From Neobacillus sp. WH10 (GTDB lineage: Bacteria > Bacillota > Bacilli > Bacillales > Cytobacillaceae): 64,000 nucleotides of DNA. Where the stretch lies: positions 3,100,001 to 3,164,000 of the forward strand of contig NZ_CP126110.1 in assembly GCF_030123405.1 (NCBI RefSeq), in the 5' to 3' direction. The translations under genes were made by a program, and so were the position numbers. Positions 26,128 to 35,140 of the stretch are shown here, piece by piece; position 1 is the stretch's first letter, and each line of letters opens with the position of its first letter. A model generated the notes under the pieces. That model was not told the origin of the DNA. It ran no database searches and was given only the letters and a program-made list of their open reading frames with translations.

Positions 26128-27048
26128 CTACAAGTCGAACCGATCTGTGAGCAGAGTCTGTTCTTTACTAACGTTCCAGAGCCGGTTGGCCGCTTTCATA
26201 TCTCGAGCAGGTACAGATGGGAGTTCCACTTTTTTGTCGGCGTAGTATTGTCCTGTTTGATGACTGATTTCGTCTGTCTCAGCCAGCCACACCAATGTTT
26301 CTGCTCCCTTTTCAGGGCTGCGTGAAAACATCTTCATTACTGCCATCGTTGCACTTGCCAACATCCCGTTATTTTGATTGAAATTTGTTGCCACCAACCC
26401 TGGGTCAAAGCAATAGCTTGTAACACCAGTCCCTTCAAGTCTTTTTCCAAGTTCAGCAGTAAACAAAATGTTCGCAAGTTTAGACTGACTGTACCTTACT
26501 GTCGGCCCTCCCGTTAGCTTCTTTAGAGGTTTGTAAAGCTGTTCAGCCCCCAGGTCGTTAAAATTGATTCCCATCTTAGCCATCTTATGACCATGAGAAG
26601 CAGTAGTAATGATACGGGCTGGAGCACATTCCTTCAAGCGATTAAGCAATAGCATTGTAAGAAGAAATGGTCCAACATGGTTGACTGCCCAAGTCATTTC
26701 AATTCCGTCGTCAGTCAATTGATGGTTTTGAAACAGCGCACCAGCATTGTTTATAAGGACATCTACTCTAGGGAATTTAGCTAAGATTACCTCGGCAACT
26801 TGGCGTATCGATTGCTGGGAAGCCATGTCTGCTAAAAACACATCAACCACTGCTTCCCTGCCTGATAAATCGTTGATTTGTTTCGCTATTTCATTTGCTT
26901 TTGCATCATTCCGAGCGACGATTCCAATGTTTGCCCCATGAGCAGCAATTGCTTTGGCCGCAGCGAGCCCAATCCCGCTAGTCGCACCTGTAATAATCAC
27001 ATATTTTCCATTTAAATCCCACTTTGAACCTGTTTTTATTTTATTCAT
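26128..27048 (-). CDS. Short-chain dehydrogenase (retinol dehydrogenase/WWOX-like SDR)
   Basis: The product of 306 residues carries TGATSGIG, NNAG, a catalytic Ser in TTASHGH and YSQSK. The overall layout (GPFLLTMLLLNRL, FDPGLVATNF) matches the retinol-dehydrogenase-like branch, which reduces or oxidises lipophilic aldehydes. ATG 27048 follows GGGGAG at 7 bases and is chosen over 27090. It is the first gene of a likely two-gene operon with the TetR regulator. The substrate is unknown. Confidence 0.88.
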   Translation of the reverse strand: MNKIKTGSKWDLNGKYVIITGATSGIGLAAAKAIAAHGANIGIVARNDAKANEIAKQINDLSGREAVVDVFLADMASQQSIRQVAEVILAKFPRVDVLINNAGALFQNHQLTDDGIEMTWAVNHVGPFLLTMLLLNRLKECAPARIITTASHGHKMAKMGINFNDLGAEQLYKPLKKLTGGPTVRYSQSKLANILFTAELGKRLEGTGVTSYCFDPGLVATNFNQNNGMLASATMAVMKMFSRSPEKGAETLVWLAETDEISHQTGQYYADKKVELPSVPARDMKAANRLWNVSKEQTLLTDRFDL

Positions 27049-27076
27049 TGAAAAAACTCCCCTTTTCCTAAAATTG

Positions 27077-27091
27077 AATGAACCGTTCATT
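27077..27091. promoter_or_regulatory. TetR-type operator palindrome
   Basis: AATGAACCGTTCATT is a perfect palindrome apart from its central base, 29 bases before the SDR start. TGAAC-N-GTTCA dyads are common TetR-family sites, and the operon encodes such a regulator. Confidence 0.65.
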
Positions 27092-27685
27092 TATTTTGAT
27101 TATATGAAAAATTTATAAAAAATGACACTCAGCTTTGAAATTTTTTTATTGACTTTGTTCGACACAGTATGAAAAATTGGACATTCCTTTGGCGAGTTAA
27201 ACTTTAAGTCACCGGAGGTCTCCCCCACAATATAAAACTGATTTCCCACAATAATTTCTCTTTTCTGTCCATTTAAGATTTAATAGATGACGATCATAAA
27301 CTATATTAAATTTCCTAAATTTTGATACTTATGAGCATAACCTGCACTTGTTACGATTAAACCTACTAAAATATGATCCATTCGCAATCCCAAATTCAAA
27401 GAAGTTATAGTATGTGCTTTTGCTACTGAAATATGCTGTAAAAAAACCAAAACTGTTATACAACATTTTTCGTCTGTACTATATCAAAAAGTTACATGAT
27501 TTGATCCTGATGTTTAAAATAATGCTAATAACAGTGAAAAAAATAGTTAATTAGCTATTCATAGGTTTTAACTTAATAATCTGTTGTAATTAATTTTGAG
27601 TCCTGTTACAATAAAAATACAATAATTTATTGAAAATTTATAATATTAAATCTCTAATTATTGAGACTAGATAGGAGGAATATAT
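27092..27685 (+). promoter_or_regulatory. Long AT-rich leader before the 2-oxoacid oxidoreductase operon
   Basis: No gene is seen. The best promoter is TTGAGT (27596) and TACAAT (27618) with a 16-base spacer. TCTC-8-GAGA (about 27650-27665) lies just before the AGGAGG site. No known riboswitch was recognised. Confidence 0.4.
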
Positions 27686-28696
27686 TTGTCAAAACTGCCA
27701 AAAATCAATGACTTAGGTTTTTTTGAAATCCGCCTTGAATCGATTGGCGGATTGGGAGCTAATTTAGCTGGAAAAATGCTTTCCGAAGATGGAGTTGTTG
27801 GAAATGGATTAAACGGTGTCGGTTTTTCATCCTACGGATCAGAGAAAAAAGGCTCCCCTGTTAAAGCACACATTCGGTTTTGCGACCCGGAAACAAACAT
27901 CAGAGACACCACACCAATTGAACGCCCTCATGTTGTCGGCATTTTCCATGATTCCCTTTTTAAAACCATTGATTGTACAAGCGGGATTTATCCCGGCAGC
28001 ACCATCCTAGTAAATTCACAAAAATCTCCTGACGAACTGAAGAATGTCATGAAAATTCCTGGGGGCACGATTGCCATCATTGATGCTACCGGGATTGCTT
28101 TAGAAGAACAAACAAAAGTCAATACCGCAATGTTGGGAGCGCTTTATCGAATCTTGGACTTTTTAGACCCTGAGTCGATGAAACAAACGATTTGTCGTAC
28201 GTTTGAGAAAAAGTATCCGCACCTTGTGGAGCCCAATATCCGTACGTTTGAGCGGGGGTACAATGAAGTCGAATTCAAAACATATTCGCTAGATGATGAG
28301 TTCGAACCTAAACCATTTACTAGAACAGAACCGCTCCTCGGCTATCAAACCCAGGCCATTGGCGGTACGATTACAAATCCAGGAAATAGCATTTTAAAGG
28401 ATCTAAGCATTTCTCGTGCCGGAATGCTGCCTCATTTTCACGAAGAAAAGTGTATTAACTGTGCAGCCTGTGATACCGCATGCCCGGACTTTTGCTTTGT
28501 TTGGGAAGAAAAAGCAGACAAACGTGGCCGGCCGCAAATGTTCCTTCAAGGTATTGATTACCAATATTGCAAAGGCTGTTTAAAATGTGTCCATGCTTGC
28601 CCTGTTGAAGCATTAACTAGAGAAAGAGAATATAATGACGGCTACGCTGACATGCATCGTGTGCCACATCTATTTGATTTGGCCATCCAAAATTAA
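27686..28696 (+). CDS. 2-oxoacid:acceptor oxidoreductase, gamma domain fused to 2x[4Fe-4S] ferredoxin domain
   Basis: The TTG at 27686 has AGGAGG 7 bases upstream. Residues 10-190 are the gamma domain of pyruvate/2-oxoacid:ferredoxin oxidoreductases (IGGLGANLAGKML; GFSSYGSEKKGSPV). After a linker, residues 250-310 carry two [4Fe-4S] sites, CINCAACDTACP (from Cys256) and CKGCLKCVHACP (from Cys295), like the delta subunit. These clusters pass electrons from the TPP site to ferredoxin. The catalytic alpha-beta chain is encoded 18 bases downstream. The exact oxoacid is not fixed by these motifs. Confidence 0.9.
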   Translation: MSKLPKINDLGFFEIRLESIGGLGANLAGKMLSEDGVVGNGLNGVGFSSYGSEKKGSPVKAHIRFCDPETNIRDTTPIERPHVVGIFHDSLFKTIDCTSGIYPGSTILVNSQKSPDELKNVMKIPGGTIAIIDATGIALEEQTKVNTAMLGALYRILDFLDPESMKQTICRTFEKKYPHLVEPNIRTFERGYNEVEFKTYSLDDEFEPKPFTRTEPLLGYQTQAIGGTITNPGNSILKDLSISRAGMLPHFHEEKCINCAACDTACPDFCFVWEEKADKRGRPQMFLQGIDYQYCKGCLKCVHACPVEALTREREYNDGYADMHRVPHLFDLAIQN

Positions 28697-28714
28697 GGAA
28701 AGGACGGGATCTTC

Positions 28715-31027
28715 ATGTCCATTAAATTAGATCAAGAAAAGGTATCCATGCTTCCGGGATCAGTTGAACAAAGTATTGTTTTTGAATCAGGCAATGAAAT
28801 GGCTGCCTATGCAGCGCACCAAATAAATTATCATGTTATGGGGTATTTTCCGATTTCTCCTTCCACAGAAGTTGCCCAGTTCCTAGATGGTATGAAAGCC
28901 AAGGGAGAGCACGATATTGTGTTGATTCCTGCTGATGGAGAACACGGATCAGCCGGCATATGCTATGGGGCTTCGACTGGCGGAGGACGGGTGTTTAACG
29001 CAACCAGTGCCAATGGGTTTCTCTATATGCTAGAACAACTGCCTGTTCAATCAGGAACTCGATTTCCAATGGTTTTGAATTTGGTCAATCGGTCAGTATC
29101 CGGTCCATTAAATATTCATGGAGATCATTCAGATTTATATTTTGCTTTAAATACCGGATGGCCAATTTTGATGGCCCGTGATCCGCAAATCGTCTATGAT
29201 ATGAACATTATCGCAATTAAGCTAGCGGAAGATCCAGAAGTACGTTTACCGGTCATGGTATCGTATGACGGTTATTTCACTTCCCATCAAAAAAGACGGG
29301 TCCATGTTATAAAAAACAAAGAAGATGTCCATAAGTTTATCGGTGATCCACCAACAAACTTCCCTCACGCACTAGATCGTGAGAATCCGGTGACAATCGG
29401 TCCATATATGAATGAACCTGACTATATTAATAACTGCTATCAACAATCAGAAGCCATCTATAATGCGGAGAATGTCTTCGAGAGAATCTCGAAAGAATAT
29501 GCAGAATTAACAGGCCGCGAATATCCAATCCTTGATTTATATCGTATGGAAGATGCAGATGTTGCTGTCTTTATGTTGAACTCAGCCGCCGATGTTTGTA
29601 AAGACGTAGCCGATCGGCTACGCTTACAAGGGATAAAAGCCGGGGTCATTTCTCCAAATATGATTCGCCCCTTTCCGCAAAAACAAATCGCTGAAGTATT
29701 AAAAGACGTGAAAGCGATTACAGTCGGGGACCGTGCCGACTCTTACGGAGCCCATGGCGGAAACATGGCCTTAGAAATTAAAGCGGCACTACAAACAATA
29801 GGAAATGTTAATACAAAGGTAATTAACCGCATCTACGGATTAGGCGGCAAAGATTTTTATGCAGACGACGCAGAACACTTTTTCCAATTAGCACAACAAG
29901 CAGCCGAAAATGGGGTTGCGGAAAAGCCGTTCGACTACTTCGGGCATAATCCCGGCAATTCGGAATTCGCACCAAAGCGCATCTTAAATCCGATGAAAAA
30001 AGAAGATTTGAATACTGGTTTAATCACCGTCACACCTGATGAAAATACCGGTGAACTTAAGGTAAAAATCCCTCCGCTAAGAAGTTTAACGAAAAAACCA
30101 AAACGGTTAGCTTCTGGTCACGGTGCATGCCCAGGATGCGGAATTTTCTCTGGTCTAGAGTTGTTTTTTAAAGGAATTGAAGGGGATATTGTAGCATTAT
30201 TCCATACCGGTTGTGCCATGGTTGTGACAACTGGTTTTCCATACAGTGCCCATAAAGCGACATATATCCATAATCTATTCCAAAATGGCTCGGCAACGTT
30301 ATCGGGTCTTGTGGAAATGTTTCATGAAAGAAAACGGCGCGGTGAATTAGCTGACTTAGGTCTGAGCGATGATTTTACTTTTGTTATGGTTACAGGTGAC
30401 GGTGGAATGGATATTGGGATGGGTCCTGCCATTGGAACTGCATTACGCAATCATAAAATGATTATTCTCGAATATGATAACGAAGGATACATGAATACAG
30501 GCAGCCAGCTCTCCTATTCAACACCAATGGGACATATGACAAGCACCTCAAATGTAGGCGGCTTCCAAAACGGAAAACCCTTCCACCACAAGGATACCGC
30601 GCAAATTATGGCTGCTACCCATATCCCCTATGTGTTTACTGGAACTGAAGCATTTGACCGGGACCTATTAAAGAAAGCCGCAAAGGCCCAGTGGTATGCA
30701 AAGAATGAAGGGTTAGTATACGGTAAAATCTTGATTACCTGTCCATTGAACTGGAAATCAAAGGATGAATTAGGCCAGACAATTGTAGAGGCTGCTGTAA
30801 ACTCCTGCTTCTTCCCTCTCTATGAGGTGGACCGTGGAATCACTACCATCACATATGATCCAGAAGCAAAAAATAATCGCTTAGCCGTAACAGAATGGTT
30901 GAAGCTAATGGGGAAAACGAAACATTTGCTAAAAGAAGACAGCAAAGACATGCTGCAAATGTTTGAGGATGAGGTAGAACGCCGTTGGAATCGACTCAAA
31001 GCGAAACACGATAGCCCTTATCTATAA
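28715..31027 (+). CDS. 2-oxoacid:ferredoxin oxidoreductase, fused alpha-beta subunit
   Basis: The 770-residue protein joins the alpha part (residues 1-430: MGYFPISPSTEVAQFL, the core SGPLNIHGDHSDLY, then the domain-II region PQKQIAEVLKDVKAITVGDR) to the TPP-binding beta part (about 460-770). The beta part has HGACPGCGIF (Cys472, Cys475), GCAMVVTTGFPY and the TPP motif GDGGMDIGMGPAIGTALR starting at residue 561, then YDNEGYMNTGSQ. It would oxidatively decarboxylate a 2-oxoacid to acyl-CoA with ferredoxin, using the clusters of the gene upstream. Together with adhE this suggests an anaerobic or microaerobic branch. Pyruvate is the likeliest but unproven substrate. Confidence 0.9.
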   Translation: MSIKLDQEKVSMLPGSVEQSIVFESGNEMAAYAAHQINYHVMGYFPISPSTEVAQFLDGMKAKGEHDIVLIPADGEHGSAGICYGASTGGGRVFNATSANGFLYMLEQLPVQSGTRFPMVLNLVNRSVSGPLNIHGDHSDLYFALNTGWPILMARDPQIVYDMNIIAIKLAEDPEVRLPVMVSYDGYFTSHQKRRVHVIKNKEDVHKFIGDPPTNFPHALDRENPVTIGPYMNEPDYINNCYQQSEAIYNAENVFERISKEYAELTGREYPILDLYRMEDADVAVFMLNSAADVCKDVADRLRLQGIKAGVISPNMIRPFPQKQIAEVLKDVKAITVGDRADSYGAHGGNMALEIKAALQTIGNVNTKVINRIYGLGGKDFYADDAEHFFQLAQQAAENGVAEKPFDYFGHNPGNSEFAPKRILNPMKKEDLNTGLITVTPDENTGELKVKIPPLRSLTKKPKRLASGHGACPGCGIFSGLELFFKGIEGDIVALFHTGCAMVVTTGFPYSAHKATYIHNLFQNGSATLSGLVEMFHERKRRGELADLGLSDDFTFVMVTGDGGMDIGMGPAIGTALRNHKMIILEYDNEGYMNTGSQLSYSTPMGHMTSTSNVGGFQNGKPFHHKDTAQIMAATHIPYVFTGTEAFDRDLLKKAAKAQWYAKNEGLVYGKILITCPLNWKSKDELGQTIVEAAVNSCFFPLYEVDRGITTITYDPEAKNNRLAVTEWLKLMGKTKHLLKEDSKDMLQMFEDEVERRWNRLKAKHDSPYL

Positions 31028-31097
31028 GAGGATTTAAAACGATTACCTTGAACAGAGAAGTGTTCAGTTTTTAGTGCAAAACAGTTAAATGACATAG

Positions 31098-31140
31098 AAA
31101 ATGGCGTGTAAAACTGCTTTCAGTTTTAGCACGCCATTTT
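31098..31140 (+). terminator. Terminator of the oxidoreductase operon
   Basis: AAAATGGCGTG and CACGCCATTTT enclose an inner AAACTG-CTTT-CAGTTT stem, 70 bases after the stop. Beyond it, up to 31312, lie a small ATAATGAT/ATCATTAT dyad and a degenerate 52-bp repeat unit at 31268. Confidence 0.85.
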
Positions 31141-31386
31141 AAATATTCATATTCTAAATGACAATCAAATTAAGGTTTCGTCTATTTTCAACTAAAGCGT
31201 CCGATCTTGCAATAAGAAAAAACGCCGATAATGATAGCTAATCATTATGCAGTTTTGCCTGTTAAAAGTCCGAATGCGAAGGCTATTGGACAGGATATGC
31301 GGAATTTTGAGGTTAGTCTTAAAAGTGGACACGTAAAAATGAGATTTAGTTTATAATACAATCATCATTTAAAAGGACGTGTTCAC

Positions 31387-31680
31387 ATGGGTAAACATCA
31401 CACTCAAGAGTATAAAGAATATGTTTCAAAATTAATTGTGGAGGAAGGCAGAAAAGCTTCAGATGTAGCTTATGAACTTGAGATTTCAGCTAAAACGATA
31501 AGTAGATGGGTGGCAGCTTACAGAATGAAAATAAACGCTGAGAAGACTGGTGAGAATTATATTACACCTTCAGAGCTTGAAAAATTAAAAAAACAACATG
31601 AGAAGGAACTACAACAGTTAAGAGAGGAAAATGAAATCCTAAAAAAGGCCATGCACATCTTCACGAAAAACCAAGAGTAA
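31387..31680 (+). CDS. IS3-family transposase OrfA
   Basis: OrfA (97 residues) is the DNA-binding half of the transposase. It has a helix-turn-helix (RKASDVAYELEISAKTISRWV) and a C-terminal leucine zipper (EKELQQLREENEILKKAM). An A-AAA-AAG heptamer at 31641-31647 should allow -1 frameshifting into the orfB frame, which is open from that point, to make the OrfAB fusion transposase. Both frames are intact, so the element may still be mobile. Confidence 0.93.
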   Translation: MGKHHTQEYKEYVSKLIVEEGRKASDVAYELEISAKTISRWVAAYRMKINAEKTGENYITPSELEKLKKQHEKELQQLREENEILKKAMHIFTKNQE

Positions 31681-31721
31681 TATATACCTTTATTCAAGCT
31701 CATTCTGATGAACACGCTGTA

Positions 31722-32567
31722 GTGAAGATGTGTAAAGTGCTAAAAGTTTCATCAAGTCGCTATTATAAATGGCTAAATAAACAATCTAAACCTCAATCTA
31801 AGAAAGATGCCTATCGCCTAGAGATCCAGCAAAAAATTTGTAAATCATTTCATGAGAGTTACGGGACTTATGGAAGTCCTAGAGTTCATGATGACTTAGT
31901 TGAATGGGGATATACGATCTCACAAAAAACAGTAGCTCGTATGATGAAAGAAATGGGATTAACCGCTACACCAAAAGAAAAGTTTGTGATTACGACAGAT
32001 TCTAATCATGATTTAAACACTTATCCTAATTTACTCAATCGTCAATTCAATGTAGAAGAACCTAATCAAGCATGGGTATCTGATATTACGTACATTTGGA
32101 CGCTTGAGGGATGGGTTTATTTATCATCTGTTATGGATTTATTCTCCAGAAAGATTGTAGGTTGGAGTCTTTCTTCGCATATGAAAAAAGAGTTATCTAT
32201 ACAAGCGTTGAATATGGCTATTATATCTAGGCGACCTGGTGAAGGGTTAATTCATCACTCTGACCGTGGTTCTCAGTATTGTTCCCATGATTATATTGAT
32301 AGTTTGAAAGAGAAAAAAATGCAAATTAGTATGAGTAGAAAAGGCGATCCTTATGATAATGCTTGTATTGAGTCTTTCCATGCCACAATCAAGAAAGATT
32401 TAATTTACAGAAGACGTTTTACCACTAGGGCAGAAGCTGTAAAGGCGATTAATCATTATATAGGTAGCTTCTACAATGAAAAAAGGAAACATTCAACATT
32501 AGGGAACTGTTCACCTAATCAATTTGAGAGAACTCACCAAAAATTAGCTTGGGGAAAAATCTCATAA
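31722..32567 (+). CDS. IS3-family transposase OrfB (DDE integrase domain)
   Basis: The 281-residue frame has an HTH_21-like region (SYGTYGSPRVHDDL) and an rve-type core with the DDE triad in WVSDITYI, HSDRGSQYCS and NACIESFHATIK. The closing YNEKRKHSTLGNCSPNQFE is typical of IS3. The GTG at 31722 is the nominal start, but the active protein is probably the OrfAB fusion formed by frameshifting near 31641. Confidence 0.93.
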   Translation: MKMCKVLKVSSSRYYKWLNKQSKPQSKKDAYRLEIQQKICKSFHESYGTYGSPRVHDDLVEWGYTISQKTVARMMKEMGLTATPKEKFVITTDSNHDLNTYPNLLNRQFNVEEPNQAWVSDITYIWTLEGWVYLSSVMDLFSRKIVGWSLSSHMKKELSIQALNMAIISRRPGEGLIHHSDRGSQYCSHDYIDSLKEKKMQISMSRKGDPYDNACIESFHATIKKDLIYRRRFTTRAEAVKAINHYIGSFYNEKRKHSTLGNCSPNQFERTHQKLAWGKIS

Positions 32568-32696
32568 GCAAGTCATTTAGTGTTAGAAATAGTCAATTAT
32601 GTTTTTCGATTGACTATTTCTAACACTGGACCAAACGAAGTGCGGTAGTTGTTTTGTTTTTAAAAATCTCAAATTTTAGTGTCTACTTTCTTGACA

Positions 32697-33175
32697 GAAG
32701 TCCAATTTTGCCTTTGATTGTCCGAATCCATGACTTATTCGGACTGGTCTAGCAAGACATTACCCTCTCATTGTCCGAATACGAGGCTTATTCGGACTGG
32801 TCAAGCAGGAAATTGCCTTCTCTTGTCCGAATGCGAGGCTTATTCGGACTGGTCTAGCAAGACATTACCTCTCATTGTCCGAATGCGAGGCTTATTCGGA
32901 CTGGTCAAGCAGGAAATTGCCCTCTCTTGTCCGAATGCGAGGCTTATTCGGACTGGTCTAGCAGGAAATTACCTTCTCTTGTCCGAATACGAGGCTTATT
33001 CGGACTGGTCAAGCAGGAAATTGCCTTCTCTTGTCCGAATGTGAGGCCTATTCGGACAGGTCAAGTAGGAAGTTACCTTTTCTTGTCCGAATGCAAGTCT
33101 TATTCGGACAGGTCAAGCAAGAAATTGCCTTTGATTGGCCGAATGCAAGGCTTATTCAGACAGGCTAAATACAAA
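32697..33175. repeat. Array of nine 52-bp palindromic tandem repeats (orientation B)
   Basis: TCCGAAT recurs at 32721, 32774, 32826, 32878, 32930, 32982, 33034, 33086 and 33138 (period 52, once 53). Each unit holds GTCCGAAT-(9)-ATTCGGAC. Units 1, 3 and 5 share GGTCTAGCA while 2, 4 and 6 share GGTCAAGCAGG, a 104-bp super-period. Open frames across it (MSECEAYSDWSS-type) are artefacts of the repeat. Confidence 0.93.
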
Positions 33176-33306
33176 ATATCCTCTATCTTAAAACTTTTGT
33201 TGGTTATTTCTACAAAAATCCTATTTTTTCATATTTTGTAAAAATATATACCAATCTATGATATTATTTAAATATACAGATAAATCTGGGGGGGATATTA
33301 GAAATT

Positions 33307-33624
33307 ATGAAACGATTAATAACCATCGCGATAACTTTATTAGTTATATTAGGTATAAGTTTTGGGGTAGCACATTATACCCATACAAAATTCATTGATT
33401 TTTCATTTTTAATTGGATTAGCAGTCACTGTAATAATTTGGTTTTTCACCTCAAAGGGAGGTTTCACATCTCGACATACAGATTTACAAGTTCAAGGAAC
33501 CACAGGGATAAAAGTCGAGCAACAAAAATTTGAGTTTTCACCGAATTTGGCTTTTATAACATCCTTGGCGTACACCATCATTACATTTGCAGCAATGCTT
33601 TATCATTACAGAAGTTATTTGTAA
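33307..33624 (+). CDS. Small membrane protein of unknown function (105 aa)
   Basis: Three hydrophobic segments are visible (residues about 5-25, 33-49 and 79-98). A short polar loop (SKGGFTSRHTDLQVQGTTGIKVEQQ) lies between the second and third. GGGGGGGAT 11 bases before the ATG and a terminator after the stop support a real single gene. I do not recognise the family. It follows the repeat array. Confidence 0.75.
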   Translation: MKRLITIAITLLVILGISFGVAHYTHTKFIDFSFLIGLAVTVIIWFFTSKGGFTSRHTDLQVQGTTGIKVEQQKFEFSPNLAFITSLAYTIITFAAMLYHYRSYL

Positions 33625-33660
33625 ATGTTCGTTTGATAGTAAAATTATAGTGAAATTTAA

Positions 33661-33683
33661 AAGAGCTTGGGACCCAAGCTCTT
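33661..33683 (+). terminator. Terminator of the 105-aa membrane protein gene
   Basis: AAGAGCTTGGG and CCCAAGCTCTT pair around one base, followed by TTCTTAT. It may also act for the converging pepP gene. Confidence 0.85.
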
Positions 33684-33809
33684 TTCTTATGAATTGATAT
33701 GCGATTTATACTGTGTATAATGTGCGAAATCACCTGTAATTTATGTTGTTTTTTGTGTTTTCTACCTCACAAGTAATTCAGTAGGGAGATACCTGGCTTT
33801 GGTCAAAAA

Positions 33810-35060
33810 CTATTTATTCATAAATGCTTCGATTTCTTCAACAGAACGGAATATATCTTTTGAAAGGACTTCGTGACCTTCCTCGGTAACTAAAACATCA
33901 TCCTCTATCCGGATTCCAATTCCTTCTTCGGCTATATATAAACCAGGCTCAACGGTTAATACCATTCCAGGTTGTAAGATTAAGTCCTTATAATTGCCAA
34001 CATCATGGGTATCTAGACCAAGAAAGTGGCTGACACTATGATAATAATAATTTCCGATTTCACTTTCTTCCTTGATCAATCCAACTTTTATGCACTCTTC
34101 TGCAAGCACCTTTTTTGTATACTCATTTAGTTTGGCGTATGGGACACCTGGTTTTATCAATTCCGTAGTTTCTCGTAATGCTTTTAGAACAATGTTATAA
34201 AATGTTTTTTGTTTTTCGGTAAATTTACCATTCACGGGAAAAGTATAGCTTATATCGCCATTGTAATAGTTATATTGTGCACCTAAATCAAGCAGAACAA
34301 GACTGCCCTCTTCAACTGTTGCATCATTTTTTTCATAATGAAGAACGGTTCCATTTTTTCCGCTGGCCACAATCGTATTAAACGCATAATGTTTAACACC
34401 TTCTGACTTAAGAATAAAATCAAAATAGGCCTCAAGCTGATATTCCTTCATGCCAGCTTTGGCATGCCCCATTAAGTTTTTGATACCTTCAAATGTGATC
34501 GCAATTGCCTTTTTCATTTCTTGGATTTCTTCAGGTGTTTTATAAACACGTAACTCGCAAATATCAGGATACACATTTTTAATTTGAAGGAATGGATAAT
34601 TCGCTTGGATTTTACTTGCAAATTGTTGGGCTTTTGTTGTTACAAGATCTAACTCCCTTCTTTCGAGATCTAAATATACATTCGTTAGCGAGTTTGTAAA
34701 GAGAATCCGCGACAATAGGGATTCAAATTGTTCAATAAATTGAATATGACTGATTCCGGAGACTTCTTTAGCTTCTTCCTTAGAAATAGACTTTCCAATC
34801 CATTTTTCTAATACTGGGTCTGATTTTTCAATAAATAGATGCTCTTCAACAGCTTTATTTGTTTTATGTACAAGAAAGATAATATTGGGTTCGTCAATCC
34901 CTGTTAAGTAATAAAAGTTCCGGTTTGGCACAAACTGATACGCCTCATCTGCAGATTTTTGGGGGGCTTTTCCAGCAAACAATACTAGCAGCGAATCATT
35001 TTCCAGCTTCTCATATAAACGATCACGATTTCTGATATAAAAATCCTTATGCAAAACCAT
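33810..35060 (-). CDS. pepP: Xaa-Pro aminopeptidase
   Basis: The 416-residue cytoplasmic metallopeptidase removes N-terminal residues preceding proline. The N-terminal domain has FAGKAPQKSADEAYQFVPNRNFYYLTG, the region expected of aminopeptidase P. The pita-bread C-terminal domain keeps all five metal ligands: Asp in LLDLGAQYNYYNGDISYTF (two), His in HSVSHFLGLDTHDVG, Glu in LTVEPGLYI and Glu in IRIEDDVLVTEEG. It is a single gene preceded by GGAAAAGGGG. The motif evidence is complete. Confidence 0.93.
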   Translation of the reverse strand: MVLHKDFYIRNRDRLYEKLENDSLLVLFAGKAPQKSADEAYQFVPNRNFYYLTGIDEPNIIFLVHKTNKAVEEHLFIEKSDPVLEKWIGKSISKEEAKEVSGISHIQFIEQFESLLSRILFTNSLTNVYLDLERRELDLVTTKAQQFASKIQANYPFLQIKNVYPDICELRVYKTPEEIQEMKKAIAITFEGIKNLMGHAKAGMKEYQLEAYFDFILKSEGVKHYAFNTIVASGKNGTVLHYEKNDATVEEGSLVLLDLGAQYNYYNGDISYTFPVNGKFTEKQKTFYNIVLKALRETTELIKPGVPYAKLNEYTKKVLAEECIKVGLIKEESEIGNYYYHSVSHFLGLDTHDVGNYKDLILQPGMVLTVEPGLYIAEEGIGIRIEDDVLVTEEGHEVLSKDIFRSVEEIEAFMNK

Positions 35061-35140
35061 TTCCCCTTTTCCAAAATTTAATAGTTACATAGATAACTAT
35101 ACTATAAAACAAAAATTCGTACTAATTATTGTTTTCGAAC

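Larger units (their letters stand above)
31313..32696 (+). mobile_element. IS3-family insertion sequence, apparently complete
   Basis: The ends are imperfect inverted repeats: AAAAGTGGACACGTAAAAATGAG on the left and, reading inward, AAAGTAGACACTAAAATTTGAG on the right (quoted in part). It carries orfA and orfB in the -1 arrangement with an A-AAA-AAG slippery site. The terminal bases and target duplication could not be fixed, so the boundaries are good to a few bases. Sequence on both sides resembles the 52-bp repeat unit. Confidence 0.88.

Noticed and set aside
31261..33175. CRISPR array
   Set aside because: The 52-bp units are contiguous repeats with no unique spacers and no cas genes nearby; internal variation is point changes.
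32718..33241. Two overlapping long frames with repeated YSDWSS peptides
   Set aside because: They are produced by the 52-bp repeat, which has no stop in some frames; they lack ribosome sites and protein-like composition.
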